Below are positions 44,109-52,366 of a DNA stretch of 63,273 bases, in pieces. A program made the position numbers and the translations under genes. Numbering within the stretch: position 1 is the stretch's first letter; each line of letters opens with the position of its first letter. Origin of the DNA: Microthrixaceae bacterium (GTDB taxonomy: Bacteria; Actinomycetota; Acidimicrobiia; Acidimicrobiales; DATDAH01); contig JACJWK010000020.1 in assembly GCA_020637195.1 (NCBI GenBank), forward strand, positions 1 through 63,273, given 5' to 3'. The notes under the pieces were generated by a model, which was given only the letters and a program-made list of their open reading frames with translations, did no database searches and had not been told where the DNA came from.

Positions 44109-44849
44109 GTGCTCTTCCCGAACGCGCTGCACGACGGGTTGCGGGACGGCTCCGTCACCCTCACCGTGCGGCGCTGGAGCCGTCCGCAGGCGAAGGTCGG
44201 CGGGCGCTACCGGAGCGGCGGGGGCCTGCTCGAGGCGACCGCGGTCGAGCGGGTGCCGGCCCACACCATCACCGACGACGACGCCCGGCGGTGCGGGTCC
44301 GCCGACCGGTCCGCCCTGTTCGCCGCCATCGGCGTCGCGTCCGAGGACGACCTCGTCTACCGCATCGAGCTGCGCCGGGTGGGGGAGGTGCCGGTGGACC
44401 CCCTGCCCCTCGACACGGACCTGTCCGACGACGACGTGGCCGACCTGACCCGACGACTGGACCGGATGGGGGAGTGGGCGATCGAGGCGCTGCGTCTCAT
44501 CGAGGCCCACCCCGCGCGCCGCGCGGGCGACCTCGCCGACCTGGCGGGCCGCGACCGCCTTCCCTTCAAGGCCGACGTCCGCAAGCTCAAGCGGCTCGGG
44601 CTCACCCAGAGCCTGGAGGTGGGCTACCGCCTGTCGCCCCGCGGCGAGGCCTACCTCCGGCGTCGGGCGTCGCCGGCGTCACCCGTCGGGCGCACGGTCG
44701 AGCTGGGCCGCGAGGGCCGCCGGATCGGTGACGGGGAGCAGGCACGCGAAGCCGCGACAGACGTGGGCGGCGCCGGGCGCCCGGTCGGCCCACAGGGGCG
44801 AGTCGTAGGGCTCGCCCCAGGCGAGGACGGCGTCGGGGAGGAAGCGTGA
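44109..44849 (+). CDS. ASCH-domain protein with C-terminal winged helix
   Basis: 246 residues from GTG 44109. The first half resembles the actinobacterial ASCH domain (LRDGSVTLTVRRWSRPQAKVGGRYRSGGGLLEATAVERVP, quoted in part: VTLTVRRWSRPQAKVGGRYR), a PUA-like RNA-binding fold. Residues 115-190 look like a winged helix (EWAIEALRLIEAHPARRAGD, KADVRKLKRLGLTQSLEVGYRLSPRGEAYL). After YLRRR the sequence turns low-complexity and overlaps the convergent YyaL gene by 171 bp, so the true end may be earlier with a small frameshift. Function unknown; RNA or translation control is plausible. Confidence 0.78.
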   Translation: MLFPNALHDGLRDGSVTLTVRRWSRPQAKVGGRYRSGGGLLEATAVERVPAHTITDDDARRCGSADRSALFAAIGVASEDDLVYRIELRRVGEVPVDPLPLDTDLSDDDVADLTRRLDRMGEWAIEALRLIEAHPARRAGDLADLAGRDRLPFKADVRKLKRLGLTQSLEVGYRLSPRGEAYLRRRASPASPVGRTVELGREGRRIGDGEQAREAATDVGGAGRPVGPQGRVVGLAPGEDGVGEEA

Positions 44850-46685
44850 CGTCACGACGGCCACGAGGTCGGGGCGGTCGCCGGTGACCACGATCTCGGT
44901 GGGGCCGCCGGACTCGAGGTCGACCGCGGCGAGCAGGTGCGCGAACGCGGCGGCGTACCGCCCGGCCAGCGGGCCGAACAGGCGCAGGATGGCGCGCGAC
45001 GCCTCGTCGTAGCGGGCCTCGCCGGTCAGGGCGCCCAGCCGGCGCAGGGCCAGGGCGGCCGCGCTGTTGGCGGAGGGCGTCGCGTTGTCCTGGAAGTCTT
45101 TCTGACGGGCGATGAGGGCGTCGGCGTCGTCACCGGTCGTGAAGAGGCCGCCGGCCTCCGGGTCCCAGAAGAGGTCGAGGAGGGCGTCGGCGGCGGCCCG
45201 GGCCTCGTCGATCCAGCGGGCTTCGCCGGTGGCCTCGGCCAGGCGGGTGAAGGCGTCGACCAGGGCGGCGTGGTCGGCGGCGTACGCGAGGTGCTGGGCC
45301 CGCGGCGGCCCGCCGTCGGCGCCCGCCTGCCACGAGCGCAGCCACCGGCCGTCGTCCCGGCGCAGGTGGGTCGACAGGAACTCGGCGGTCTGCACCGCGT
45401 CGGCCAGCCAGACCTCGTCGCCGGTCGCGGCCGCGGCCTCGGCCAGCGTCGCCAGCATGAGCCCGTTCCACTCGGTGAGCACCTTGTCGTCGAGACCGGG
45501 GCGCACCCGTCGGGCCCGCGCCTCGGCCAGCAGGGCCCGGCCGCGCTCGACCGCGGCGGGCCGCTCGAGGTCGCCGCGCGACGGTCGGTGCAAGATGTTC
45601 GAGCCCTCGAAGTTGCCGTTGCGGGTGACGCCGTACCACTCGATCACCGCCGCCGCGGTGGCCTCGTCCAGCACGGCCTCGATCTCCTCGGGGCGCCACA
45701 CGTAGAAGCGGCCTTCCTCGCCCTCGGAGTCGGCGTCCTCGGCGGAGTAGAAGCCGCCGGCGGGGTCGCGCAGGTCCCGGCGCACGTACTCGATCGTCTC
45801 GTCGAGCACCTGCCGGTACCGGGCCTCGCCGGTGACCTGCCAGGCGTGCAGGTAGACACGGGCGAGCAGGGCCTGGTCGTACAGCATCTTCTCGAAGTGG
45901 GGCACCATCCAGAACGTGTCCACCGAGTAGCGGGCGAACCCGCCGCCGACGTGGTCGTAGACGCCGCCCGAGGCCATGGCGTCGAGGGAGGTGGTGACCG
46001 CGTCGAGGAGGGCCGGCTCGCCCGAGCGCCGGTGGGCGCGCAGGAGCAGCTCGAGGCTCATGGTCTGCGGGAACTTCGGGGCGCGGCCGAACCCCCCCCA
46101 CTCCCGGTCGTGCTGGTCGAGCAGCTGGTCGATCGCGGCGGCGACGAGCTCGCGCCCCGGGACGTCGTCGGCCGCGGCCAGCCGGGCGCTGCGGCTGACG
46201 GCCTCGGTGAGCTGCTCGGCGTTCTGGAGCAGCTCGGCGCGCTCGTCCCGCCAGTGCTCGGCCACCGCCCGGCACAGGTCGGCGAAGGCCGGCATGCCGT
46301 GGCGGGCCTCGTTCGGGAAGTAGGTGCCCCCGAAGAACGGCCGTCCGTCCGGCGTGAGGAACACCGTCATCGGCCAGCCGCCCTGGCCGGTGAGCTGTTG
46401 GACCGCGTCCATGTAGACGGCGTCCACGTCGGGACGCTCCTCGCGGTCGACCTTGACGTTGACGAAGTGCTCGTTCATCACCGCGGCGGTCGCCGGGTCC
46501 TCGAAGGACTCGTGGGCCATCACGTGGCACCAGTGGCACGCCGAGTAGCCGACGGACAACAGGACGGGCTTGTCCTCGGCGGCGGCCCGGGCGAAGGCCT
46601 CGTCGCCCCAGGGGTACCACTCCACGGGGTTGTCCCGGTGCTGGCGGAGGTAGGGGCTGGTCTCGTCGGCGAGGCGATTGGGCAC
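44679..46685 (-). CDS. YyaL-type thioredoxin-domain protein (DUF255)
   Basis: 668 residues, GTG read from 46685. The N-terminal thioredoxin-like domain is typical: NRLADETSPYLRQHRDNPVEWYPWG, then GYSACHWCHVMAHESFED with a CxxC pair, VKVDREERPDVDAVYM, GGWPMTVFLTPDGRPFFGGTYFP. The rest is an alpha-helical toroid with NGLMLATLAEAAAATGDE and FQDNATPSANSAAALALRRLG, related to glycosidase-like repeats. Close relatives include bacterial YyaL and human SPATA20; activity is unknown. TAGCCT lies six bases before the start, so the message should be leaderless. Confidence 0.92.
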   Translation of the reverse strand: MPNRLADETSPYLRQHRDNPVEWYPWGDEAFARAAAEDKPVLLSVGYSACHWCHVMAHESFEDPATAAVMNEHFVNVKVDREERPDVDAVYMDAVQQLTGQGGWPMTVFLTPDGRPFFGGTYFPNEARHGMPAFADLCRAVAEHWRDERAELLQNAEQLTEAVSRSARLAAADDVPGRELVAAAIDQLLDQHDREWGGFGRAPKFPQTMSLELLLRAHRRSGEPALLDAVTTSLDAMASGGVYDHVGGGFARYSVDTFWMVPHFEKMLYDQALLARVYLHAWQVTGEARYRQVLDETIEYVRRDLRDPAGGFYSAEDADSEGEEGRFYVWRPEEIEAVLDEATAAAVIEWYGVTRNGNFEGSNILHRPSRGDLERPAAVERGRALLAEARARRVRPGLDDKVLTEWNGLMLATLAEAAAATGDEVWLADAVQTAEFLSTHLRRDDGRWLRSWQAGADGGPPRAQHLAYAADHAALVDAFTRLAEATGEARWIDEARAAADALLDLFWDPEAGGLFTTGDDADALIARQKDFQDNATPSANSAAALALRRLGALTGEARYDEASRAILRLFGPLAGRYAAAFAHLLAAVDLESGGPTEIVVTGDRPDLVAVVTSRFLPDAVLAWGEPYDSPLWADRAPGAAHVCRGFACLLPVTDPAALAAQLDRAPDG

Positions 46686-46691
46686 GGCCTC

Positions 46692-46697
46692 AGGCTA
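46692..46697 (-). promoter_or_regulatory. -10 box TAGCCT for the YyaL-type gene
   Basis: On the minus strand TAGCCT is followed by six bases and the GTG start at 46685. Confidence 0.55.
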
Positions 46698-46728
46698 GGA
46701 GGGGCGGGCGGGCGCCCTGCGGCCGTCG

Positions 46729-46734
46729 TAGCCT
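46729..46734 (+). promoter_or_regulatory. -10 box TAGCCT for 57-residue gene
   Basis: TAGCCT, six bases, then ATG 46741. It is the mirror of the box at 46692-46697, so two leaderless promoters stand back to back in 55 bp. Confidence 0.55.
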
Positions 46735-46740
46735 CGGCCC

Positions 46741-46914
46741 ATGCGGATCACCGAGCGTTGGGAGTACCTGGTCATCGAGGACATCCCCGAGGGCCAGCTG
46801 GAGTCGTTGAAGCAGAGCTACGCCGAGCTCGGCTACGAGGAGACCGAGCGGGGCGAGTCCCGCCTCGTCGTGCGCAAGGAGTTCCCGGTCACCGGCCAGA
46901 TCCTGATCGACTGA
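46741..46914 (+). CDS. 57-residue small protein, unknown function
   Basis: ATG 46741 to TGA 46912-46914. The product begins MRITERWEYLVIEDIPEGQL and ends FPVTGQILID. It looks like a compact beta-alpha-beta unit with an amphipathic helix (QLESLKQSYAELGYEETE). Codon use matches real genes here, and the TAGCCT box six bases upstream supports expression. It is too short for many gene callers. It lies between the divergent YyaL-type gene and the convergent menE. I cannot name its family. Confidence 0.7.
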   Translation: MRITERWEYLVIEDIPEGQLESLKQSYAELGYEETERGESRLVVRKEFPVTGQILID

Positions 46915-46935
46915 CGGGTACCGCCTGGTCGGCGG

Positions 46936-48042
46936 TCACAGCTCGCCCCGGCGGATCTTGCCCAGCGCCGTCCGGGGCAGCTGCTCGTGGAGCACCAGCG
47001 CCCGCGGTGCGGAGTAGGCGGGCAGCGTGGCGCGGACGTGGTCCCGCAGCGCGTCGAGGCGGGGCGGCGCCCCCGGGTCGGCGGGGACCACGTGGGCCAC
47101 GACCCGGTGACCCCACTCGGGGTCGGGCGCACCGGCGACGGCGACGTCGGCCACCCCGGGTGCCGATCGCAGCACCTCCTCCACGGCGACCGGCCACACC
47201 TTCTCGCCGCCGCTGACGATCACGTCGCCGGTGCGGCCGTGCACCCGGAGCACGCCGGCCTCGTCGAGCTCGCCGGCGTCGCCGGTGGCGAGCCAGCCCT
47301 CGGGGTCCTTCGGGTCGACGCCGTCGCGGTACGCCCGCAACAACATGGGGCCGCGCACCTGGACCTCGCCGTCGACGATCCGCAGCTCGACGCCGTCGAG
47401 CGGGACGCCGTCGTAGGCGACGGTGCTGCCCGTCTCGGTCATCGCGTAGCTGGCCACGACGTTCGGCGGAAGGTCGGCGGGCGGCGCGCTCCCGCCCACC
47501 ACGATCCGCTCGAACTGCGCCGGGTCGATGCGGCGCAGCGCGGTGGGGACGAGCGACGCGTGGGTGGCGCCGGCGCGGGCCGCGGCCTCGACGGCGCCGG
47601 CGTCGAAGCGGCCGTGGACGACCACCGGCGTGCCCGTGACGATCCCTCGCATCACGACCGCCAGGCCGGCGACGTGGGCCAACGGCAGGCACGACAGCCA
47701 GCGGTGGCGGGTGGGGTCGATCCCGAGCGCCCGGTGGACCGCCCGAGCCGACGCGGCCACCGCGTCGTGGGTCAGGACCACGCCCTTGGGCTCGCCGGTC
47801 GAGCCGCTCGTGGGGACGACCACCGCGTCCCCGTCCTCGACCGGTCGCCCGGGGTGGCGCCGCGCGACGCCGTCCGCGGCCACGAGGACGGTGGGGGCCA
47901 GGCGTTCGACCAGCCGGGCCCGGGCGGGGCCGGGGAGCCGAGGATCGAGCGGGAGCAAGGCGTCGCCGTCATCCCAGGTGCGCGCCAGCAGGTCGGCGAA
48001 GCCGTCGCCGCCCACCGCCTCGATCGCGACCAACTCGCGCAC
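46936..48042 (-). CDS. menE: MenE, O-succinylbenzoate-CoA ligase
   Basis: 368 residues, GTG read from 48042. AMP-forming acyl-CoA synthetase: P-loop VVVPTSGSTGEPKGVVLTHDAV, LSCLPLAHVAGLAVV, SYAMTETGSTVAYDG, GWLATGDAGELDEAGVLRVHGRTGDVIVSGGEKV, and the catalytic Lys near the end (LPRTALGKIRRGEL). It is short for the superfamily, as usual for MenE. It activates o-succinylbenzoate with CoA in menaquinone synthesis. The assignment rests on the men neighbours menA, menD, menF, menG. TACGCT is six bases upstream of its start. It is divergent from menA. Confidence 0.9.
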   Translation of the reverse strand: MRELVAIEAVGGDGFADLLARTWDDGDALLPLDPRLPGPARARLVERLAPTVLVAADGVARRHPGRPVEDGDAVVVPTSGSTGEPKGVVLTHDAVAASARAVHRALGIDPTRHRWLSCLPLAHVAGLAVVMRGIVTGTPVVVHGRFDAGAVEAAARAGATHASLVPTALRRIDPAQFERIVVGGSAPPADLPPNVVASYAMTETGSTVAYDGVPLDGVELRIVDGEVQVRGPMLLRAYRDGVDPKDPEGWLATGDAGELDEAGVLRVHGRTGDVIVSGGEKVWPVAVEEVLRSAPGVADVAVAGAPDPEWGHRVVAHVVPADPGAPPRLDALRDHVRATLPAYSAPRALVLHEQLPRTALGKIRRGEL

Positions 48043-48048
48043 GACCTG

Positions 48049-48054
48049 AGCGTA
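48049..48054 (-). promoter_or_regulatory. -10 box TACGCT for menE
   Basis: Minus-strand TACGCT, six bases, then the GTG start at 48042; leaderless. It sits in the 30-bp menE/menA divergent gap. Confidence 0.55.
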
Positions 48055-48072
48055 AAGGTAGAACTGGGGTCC

Positions 48073-48948
48073 ATGAACAGGTGGGTGGCCGGCGCGCGGC
48101 CGAGGACGCTCCCGGCCGCGGTGGTGCCCGTGGCGGTCGGCACCGCCGCCGCCGTCGGGCGCGTCGACGGCGGGCTCATCTGGTGGCGGGCCGGCGCCGC
48201 GCTCGTCGTCTCGGTCGCCATCCAGGTGGCCACCAACTACGCGAACGACTACTCCGACGGCGTCCGCGGCACCGACAGCGAGGCGCGCGTCGGGCCGATG
48301 CGGCTGGTCGGCTCGGGGGCGGCCAGCCCCGGCGCGGTCAAGCGGGCCGCGTTCGCCGCCTTCGGCGTGGCGGGCGTGGCGGGCCTCGCCCTCACGTTCG
48401 CGGTCGGGCCGATCCTGCTGGTGGTCGGCGCCGCCTCGTTCGCGGCCGGCTGGTTCTACACCGGCGGCCCCCGACCGTACGGCTACGCGGGCCTGGGGGA
48501 GGTGTTCGTCTTCGTGTTCTTCGGCCTCGTGGCCACGGTCGGCTCGGCGTACGTGCAGACCGAGTCGTTGTTCGGGCTCGCGGTCGGCTGCGCCGTGCCG
48601 GTCGGCCTGCTCGCCACCGCGCTGCTCGTCGTGAACAACCTGCGGGACATCCCCACCGACGCGGCCTCGGGCAAGCGCACGCTGGCCGTGCGGATGGGCG
48701 ACCTGCGCACCCGCTGGTTCTACGTGGTCCTGCTGATCGGTGCCTTCCTCTGCGTCATCCCGATCGCCGGTCTGGCGGCCATCGGTGCCGCGCTCGCCTT
48801 CATCGGGATCCCGTTCGCCCGCAAGCCCGTCGAGCGCGTCCTCGGCGGCGCCACCGGGCCGGCCCTCATCCCGGTGCTCGGCGCCACCGGCCGGGTCCAG
48901 CTGGTCTTCGGCGCCCTCTTGACCGTCGGCCTGGCCCTCTCGCTCTAA
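48073..48948 (+). CDS. menA: MenA, DHNA polyprenyltransferase
   Basis: 291 residues from ATG 48073. UbiA-superfamily membrane protein with about eight or nine helices. First Asp-rich motif is NYANDYSDGVRGTDSEARVGP, second is LLVVNNLRDIPTDAASGKRTLAVRMG; both bind the Mg-prenyl diphosphate. It begins WVAGARPRTLPAAVVPVAVGTAAA, typical of MenA. It attaches the isoprenoid chain to 1,4-dihydroxy-2-naphthoate in the membrane, giving demethylmenaquinone. The end is followed by a 154-bp gap with a large hairpin. Confidence 0.95.
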   Translation: MNRWVAGARPRTLPAAVVPVAVGTAAAVGRVDGGLIWWRAGAALVVSVAIQVATNYANDYSDGVRGTDSEARVGPMRLVGSGAASPGAVKRAAFAAFGVAGVAGLALTFAVGPILLVVGAASFAAGWFYTGGPRPYGYAGLGEVFVFVFFGLVATVGSAYVQTESLFGLAVGCAVPVGLLATALLVVNNLRDIPTDAASGKRTLAVRMGDLRTRWFYVVLLIGAFLCVIPIAGLAAIGAALAFIGIPFARKPVERVLGGATGPALIPVLGATGRVQLVFGALLTVGLALSL

Positions 48949-49014
48949 GCCCCCGGGCGCCGCCCCGGCCCGCCGACCCCACGCCGGCCCGGCCGCGCCC
49001 CCCGATCCCGACTC

Positions 49015-49065
49015 GTTCTGTGTACAGAGCTCGCGCGGTGTGCGCGCGGTTCCTGGACACAGAAC
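49015..49065. terminator. long imperfect hairpin between menA and menH
   Basis: GTTCTGTGT (49015-49023) is the exact inverted complement of ACACAGAAC (49057-49065). Inside, CAG and CGCGCG also pair (49025-49027, 49032-49037 with 49043-49048), leaving a 5-nt loop: a 23-bp stem with a few mismatches. It lies between convergent genes, so a bidirectional terminator or an intergenic repeat element is likely. Confidence 0.6.
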
Positions 49066-49102
49066 GGTGGGGGGCGCGGCGCGCCGGGCGGCGAGCGCCG
49101 CC

Positions 49103-49854
49103 TCAGCGGCCGTGGGCCGCGAGCCAGGGGCGCACGACGGCGAGGAACGCGTCGGGCGCCTCGACGTGCACGGTGTGGCCCGCACCGGGGACCACTGCGA
49201 GCGTCGCCCGATCGCCGATCGCCGCGGTCAGGCGGCGGGCGAGCCGCGTGAACTTCGGGTCGTCGGCGCCTGCGACGACGGGAGGACGGGCAGCATCGTG
49301 AGCGCAGCGAGGCGGTCCCCGACGGGTCCTGCGTCCCGTCCCGGCGAGGCGCAGCGACGATGCCAGGCCGGCCGCGGTGTTCGTGCGACGCTCGACGTCG
49401 AAGCGTCCGTCGGGGGCAGCCCGGCGAAGAGGGGGAGCGAGAGCCACTGGTCCACGAAGGCGTCCACGCCGACGGTCTCGAGGCGGGCGGCGAGGGCCTC
49501 GTCCGAGACCCGGCGGGCGGCCCGCTCGTCGGCGTCGTCGATCCCCGCGGTGGCGCTCACGAGGACGAGGGCGGTGACCGCGCCGGGGTGGCGCAGCGCG
49601 GCTTCGAGGCACATGCGTCCGCCCATCGAGTAGCCCAGGTAGGTCGCGGGGCCGAGGTCGGCGAGGAGTGCGGCGGTGTCCGCCAGGTCGGCCCGGACCG
49701 CGTCCGAGCGGCCGTGCCCGGGTGCGTCCACCCGGTGCACCTCGTGGTCGGCGGCGAGGGCGTGCGCCGCCGCGCCCCAGCACCGTGCGGTCTGGGCGAA
49801 CCCGTGGACGAGGACGAGCCGCGGCCCGACCCCCTCGGTCTCCACGGCGAGCAT
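49103..49854 (-). CDS. menH: MenH-like alpha/beta hydrolase with several frameshifts
   Basis: The N-terminal part (ATG read from 49854) has LVLVHGFAQTARCWG, VDAPGHGRSDAV and the nucleophile elbow TYLGYSMGGRMCLEAALRHP. Near 49412-49416 (five Gs) the frame breaks; the next segment, GRFDVERRTNTAAGLASSLRLAGTG, is in another frame; DRLAALTM returns to the first; then VVAGADDPKFTRLARRL and VPGAGHTVHVEAPDAFL (catalytic Asp and His) are again in the second. So about three single-base indels lie near 49412-49416, 49328-49342 and 49279-49281. MenH removes pyruvate from SEPHCHC in menaquinone synthesis. The role rests on fold plus adjacency to menD. Confidence 0.8.
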
Positions 49855-49866
49855 GGAGCACAACCG

Positions 49867-49872
49867 TAGGCT
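49867..49872 (+). promoter_or_regulatory. -10 box TAGGCT for menD
   Basis: TAGGCT, eight bases, then GTG 49881: leader of zero to two bases. It sits in the 26-bp gap to the divergent menH; TACGGT on the other strand (49863-49868) may serve menH. Confidence 0.45.
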
Positions 49873-49880
49873 GGGCCGCC

Positions 49881-51584
49881 GTGAGCACGGGGTCGGAGGT
49901 GACGGCGGCGGCGACGTTCTGCGCCACCTTGGCCGACGAGTGGGCCCGGGCCGGCGTCCGCCACGCCGTGGTGTGCCCGGGAAGTCGGTCGACGCCCCTG
50001 GCGCTCGCCCTGGCCGACGAGAGACGCCTCGCCGTCGAGGTCGTGCACGACGAGCGCAGCGCCGCCTTCCTCGCCCTCGGCATCGGCCTGGCCACCGGGG
50101 TCCCCGCCGTGGTGCTCACCACCAGCGGCACCGCGGCCGCCGAGCTGCACCCGGCGGTGGTCGAGGCGGGCCTGGCGGACGTGCCGCTGCTCGTGTGCAC
50201 GGCCGACCGCCCGCCCGAGCTGCAAGACGTCGGCGCTCCGCAGACGATCGACCAGGCCCACCTCTTCGGAGGCTCGGTCCGGTGGTTCACGGCGCCCGAG
50301 GTCCCCGACGACGCCCGCCGGGCGACCTGGCGGCCGCTGGCGGCCCGCGCCCTCGCCGAGGCGACGGGCGCCCGGCCCGGCCCCGTCCACCTGAACCTGG
50401 CCTTCCGCGAGCCGCTGGTAGGGGCTCCGGGGCCCCTCCCGCCCGGTCGCGACGGCGACGTGCCGTGGCTTCGCGCCGCGCCGCGCCCCGAGGCGACGGC
50501 GGACGGCGACGCGTCGGCCGTCGCCGCGCTCCTGTCGGGTCGGCGGGGCCTCGTCGTCGCGGGCGGGCGGTCCCCGGCCGCCCCCGCCGCGGTCGAGCGG
50601 CTGGCGGCCCGGCTCGGCTGGCCGGTGCTGGCCGAACCGCGCGCCGCCGGGTTGTGGCGACCGGGAGCGGTGACGCATGCCGACGCGTTGCTGCGCGTGC
50701 CCGGCTTCGCCGGTGTCCGCCCCGAGGTGGTGCTCCGCACCGGGGAGCCGCCGGCCTCGAAGCTGCTCGCCCAGTGGCTCGCCGACGTGCCCGCCGTCGC
50801 CCTGGTGGGGGCCGGTCGCTGGATCGACCCGGCCGGGAGCGTGGCCGCCACCTGGCCGGCAGCCGGCACCGACGCGCTCGCACGGGCGGTCGAGCCGGGT
50901 GACGACGACCGCTGGGCCCGACGCTGGCAGGACGCCGATCGAGCGGCGGCGGCGGCGATCGAGGCGACCCTGGCCCGTCACGCCGAGCCGACCGAGCCCG
51001 CCGTCGCCCGTGACGTCGTCGCGCACCTGCCGGCGGGTGCGATGCTCGTCGTCTCGTCCTCGATGCCCGTGCGCGACGTCGAGTGGTACGCCGCCGCCCG
51101 CGAGGACGTGCGCGTGCTCGCCAACCGCGGCGCCAACGGCATCGACGGCGTCGTGTCGACCGCCGTCGGGGTGGCGCTCGCCACCGGTGCGCCGACCACG
51201 GTGCTCGTCGGCGACGTCGCGTTCCTCCACGACTCGAACGCCCTGGTCGGCCTGGCCGACCGGCCCGTCGACCTCACCGTCGTGGTGGTCGACAACGGTG
51301 GCGGCGGCATCTTCTCGTTCCTGCCCCAGGCGGCGTCGCTCGACCCGGCGCGCTTCGAGCTGCTCTTCGGCACCCCGCACGGCACCGACCTGGCCGGCCT
51401 CGCCGGCGCGCACGGTCTGGACGCGAGGGTGGTCACCCGCCAGGCCGAGGTCGGCCCCGCGGTCACCGCCGCCGCCGGGCGGCACCGGCCGGAGGTGCTG
51501 GTCGTGCGCACGGACCGGTCCGCCAACGTGGCCGTGCACGACGAGCTCCACACCGCCGTGGCGGCGGCGTTGCCACCGGGCTGA
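49881..51584 (+). CDS. menD: MenD, SEPHCHC synthase
   Basis: 567 residues from GTG 49881. ThDP enzyme: GVRHAVVCPGSRSTPLALALADE at the N-terminus, VHDERSAAFLALGIGLATG with the catalytic Glu, LTTSGTAAAELHPAVVEA, RPPELQDVGAPQTIDQAHLFG, the central SSSMPVRDVEWY, and the ThDP-Mg motif VGDVAFLHDSNAL to VVVVDNGGGGIFSFLP. It adds a 2-oxoglutarate-derived unit to isochorismate, the committing step of classical menaquinone synthesis. It is intact and of normal length, divergent from menH. Confidence 0.96.
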   Translation: MSTGSEVTAAATFCATLADEWARAGVRHAVVCPGSRSTPLALALADERRLAVEVVHDERSAAFLALGIGLATGVPAVVLTTSGTAAAELHPAVVEAGLADVPLLVCTADRPPELQDVGAPQTIDQAHLFGGSVRWFTAPEVPDDARRATWRPLAARALAEATGARPGPVHLNLAFREPLVGAPGPLPPGRDGDVPWLRAAPRPEATADGDASAVAALLSGRRGLVVAGGRSPAAPAAVERLAARLGWPVLAEPRAAGLWRPGAVTHADALLRVPGFAGVRPEVVLRTGEPPASKLLAQWLADVPAVALVGAGRWIDPAGSVAATWPAAGTDALARAVEPGDDDRWARRWQDADRAAAAAIEATLARHAEPTEPAVARDVVAHLPAGAMLVVSSSMPVRDVEWYAAAREDVRVLANRGANGIDGVVSTAVGVALATGAPTTVLVGDVAFLHDSNALVGLADRPVDLTVVVVDNGGGGIFSFLPQAASLDPARFELLFGTPHGTDLAGLAGAHGLDARVVTRQAEVGPAVTAAAGRHRPEVLVVRTDRSANVAVHDELHTAVAAALPPG

Positions 51585-51627
51585 CGCCATCCGTTCACGT
51601 CCCGGCCATCCCCGCCGAAGGGAGGAG

Positions 51628-52353
51628 ATGGCCGACACCGACCACGAGGAGATCACGCTCGCCGCGACGGAGGCGTCGATCCCGGCGGCGCGCGTGCGCG
51701 ACGTCCTGGTCGTCGGGGTGTTCCTGCTGACCGTCGGCCACCTGCTGTTCATCGTGCCCGACGTCGGGCCGGCCCACCTGTTCGACCTGGATCGCGAGAG
51801 CGGTCCGGGCACCTGGGTCTCGACGATGCTCTACGCGGGCGCCGCCCTGGCCGCGGTGTGGCTCGCGCTGCGGCTCCGTCCGCCGTCGGCCCGGAGCCTG
51901 GGGTTCGCGGCGATGGCGCTCGTGCTGCTGGCGCTCGGCGCCGAGGAGGTGATGGCGTTCCACGAGACGGCGTCGCTGGAGATCGCCACCGCGGCGGACC
52001 TGCCCGGGGCGGACAGCGGCGGCACCCCGCTCATGGGCCTCGTGCTCCTCCCGTTCTTCGCGGGCGGGACGTGGCTCCTCGCCCGCGGCATGAGCGCCCG
52101 GCCGCGCCGCCTGCTCGCCGAGGGAGTCGGCATCTGGTGGGTCGCGACGTTCGCCACCGAGCAGCTCGACGCCTGGAACCTCCACCACGTCGCCGAGAAC
52201 CCCGATCGGGTGCTCGCGATCCATCAACTCGTCACCGGCATCCAGGAGGGCGGCGAGATGCTCGGCGTCGGGCTCGTGGCGGTGGCGCTGCTCGAGGAGC
52301 TGGGTGCCCTCGGCGGCGAGCTGCGCCTGCGGGTCGTGCCGACGCCCGACTGA
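51628..52353 (+). CDS. multi-pass membrane protein of unknown function
   Basis: 241 residues, ATG 51628 directly after GGAGGAG (51621-51627). About six predicted helices, for example VRDVLVVGVFLLTVGHLLFIV, WVSTMLYAGAALAAVWLALRL, LGFAAMALVLLALGAEEVMAFHE, LMGLVLLPFFAGGTWLLARGM, and a His/Glu pattern in FATEQLDAWNLHHVAEN and IQEGGEMLGVGLVAVALLEELG. I do not recognise the family; the paired His/Glu within helices could bind a metal or heme. It starts 43 bp after menD in the same direction and may be co-transcribed. It is convergent with menF. Confidence 0.78.
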   Translation: MADTDHEEITLAATEASIPAARVRDVLVVGVFLLTVGHLLFIVPDVGPAHLFDLDRESGPGTWVSTMLYAGAALAAVWLALRLRPPSARSLGFAAMALVLLALGAEEVMAFHETASLEIATAADLPGADSGGTPLMGLVLLPFFAGGTWLLARGMSARPRRLLAEGVGIWWVATFATEQLDAWNLHHVAENPDRVLAIHQLVTGIQEGGEMLGVGLVAVALLEELGALGGELRLRVVPTPD

Positions 52354-52366
52354 GCGGTGACCTCGG

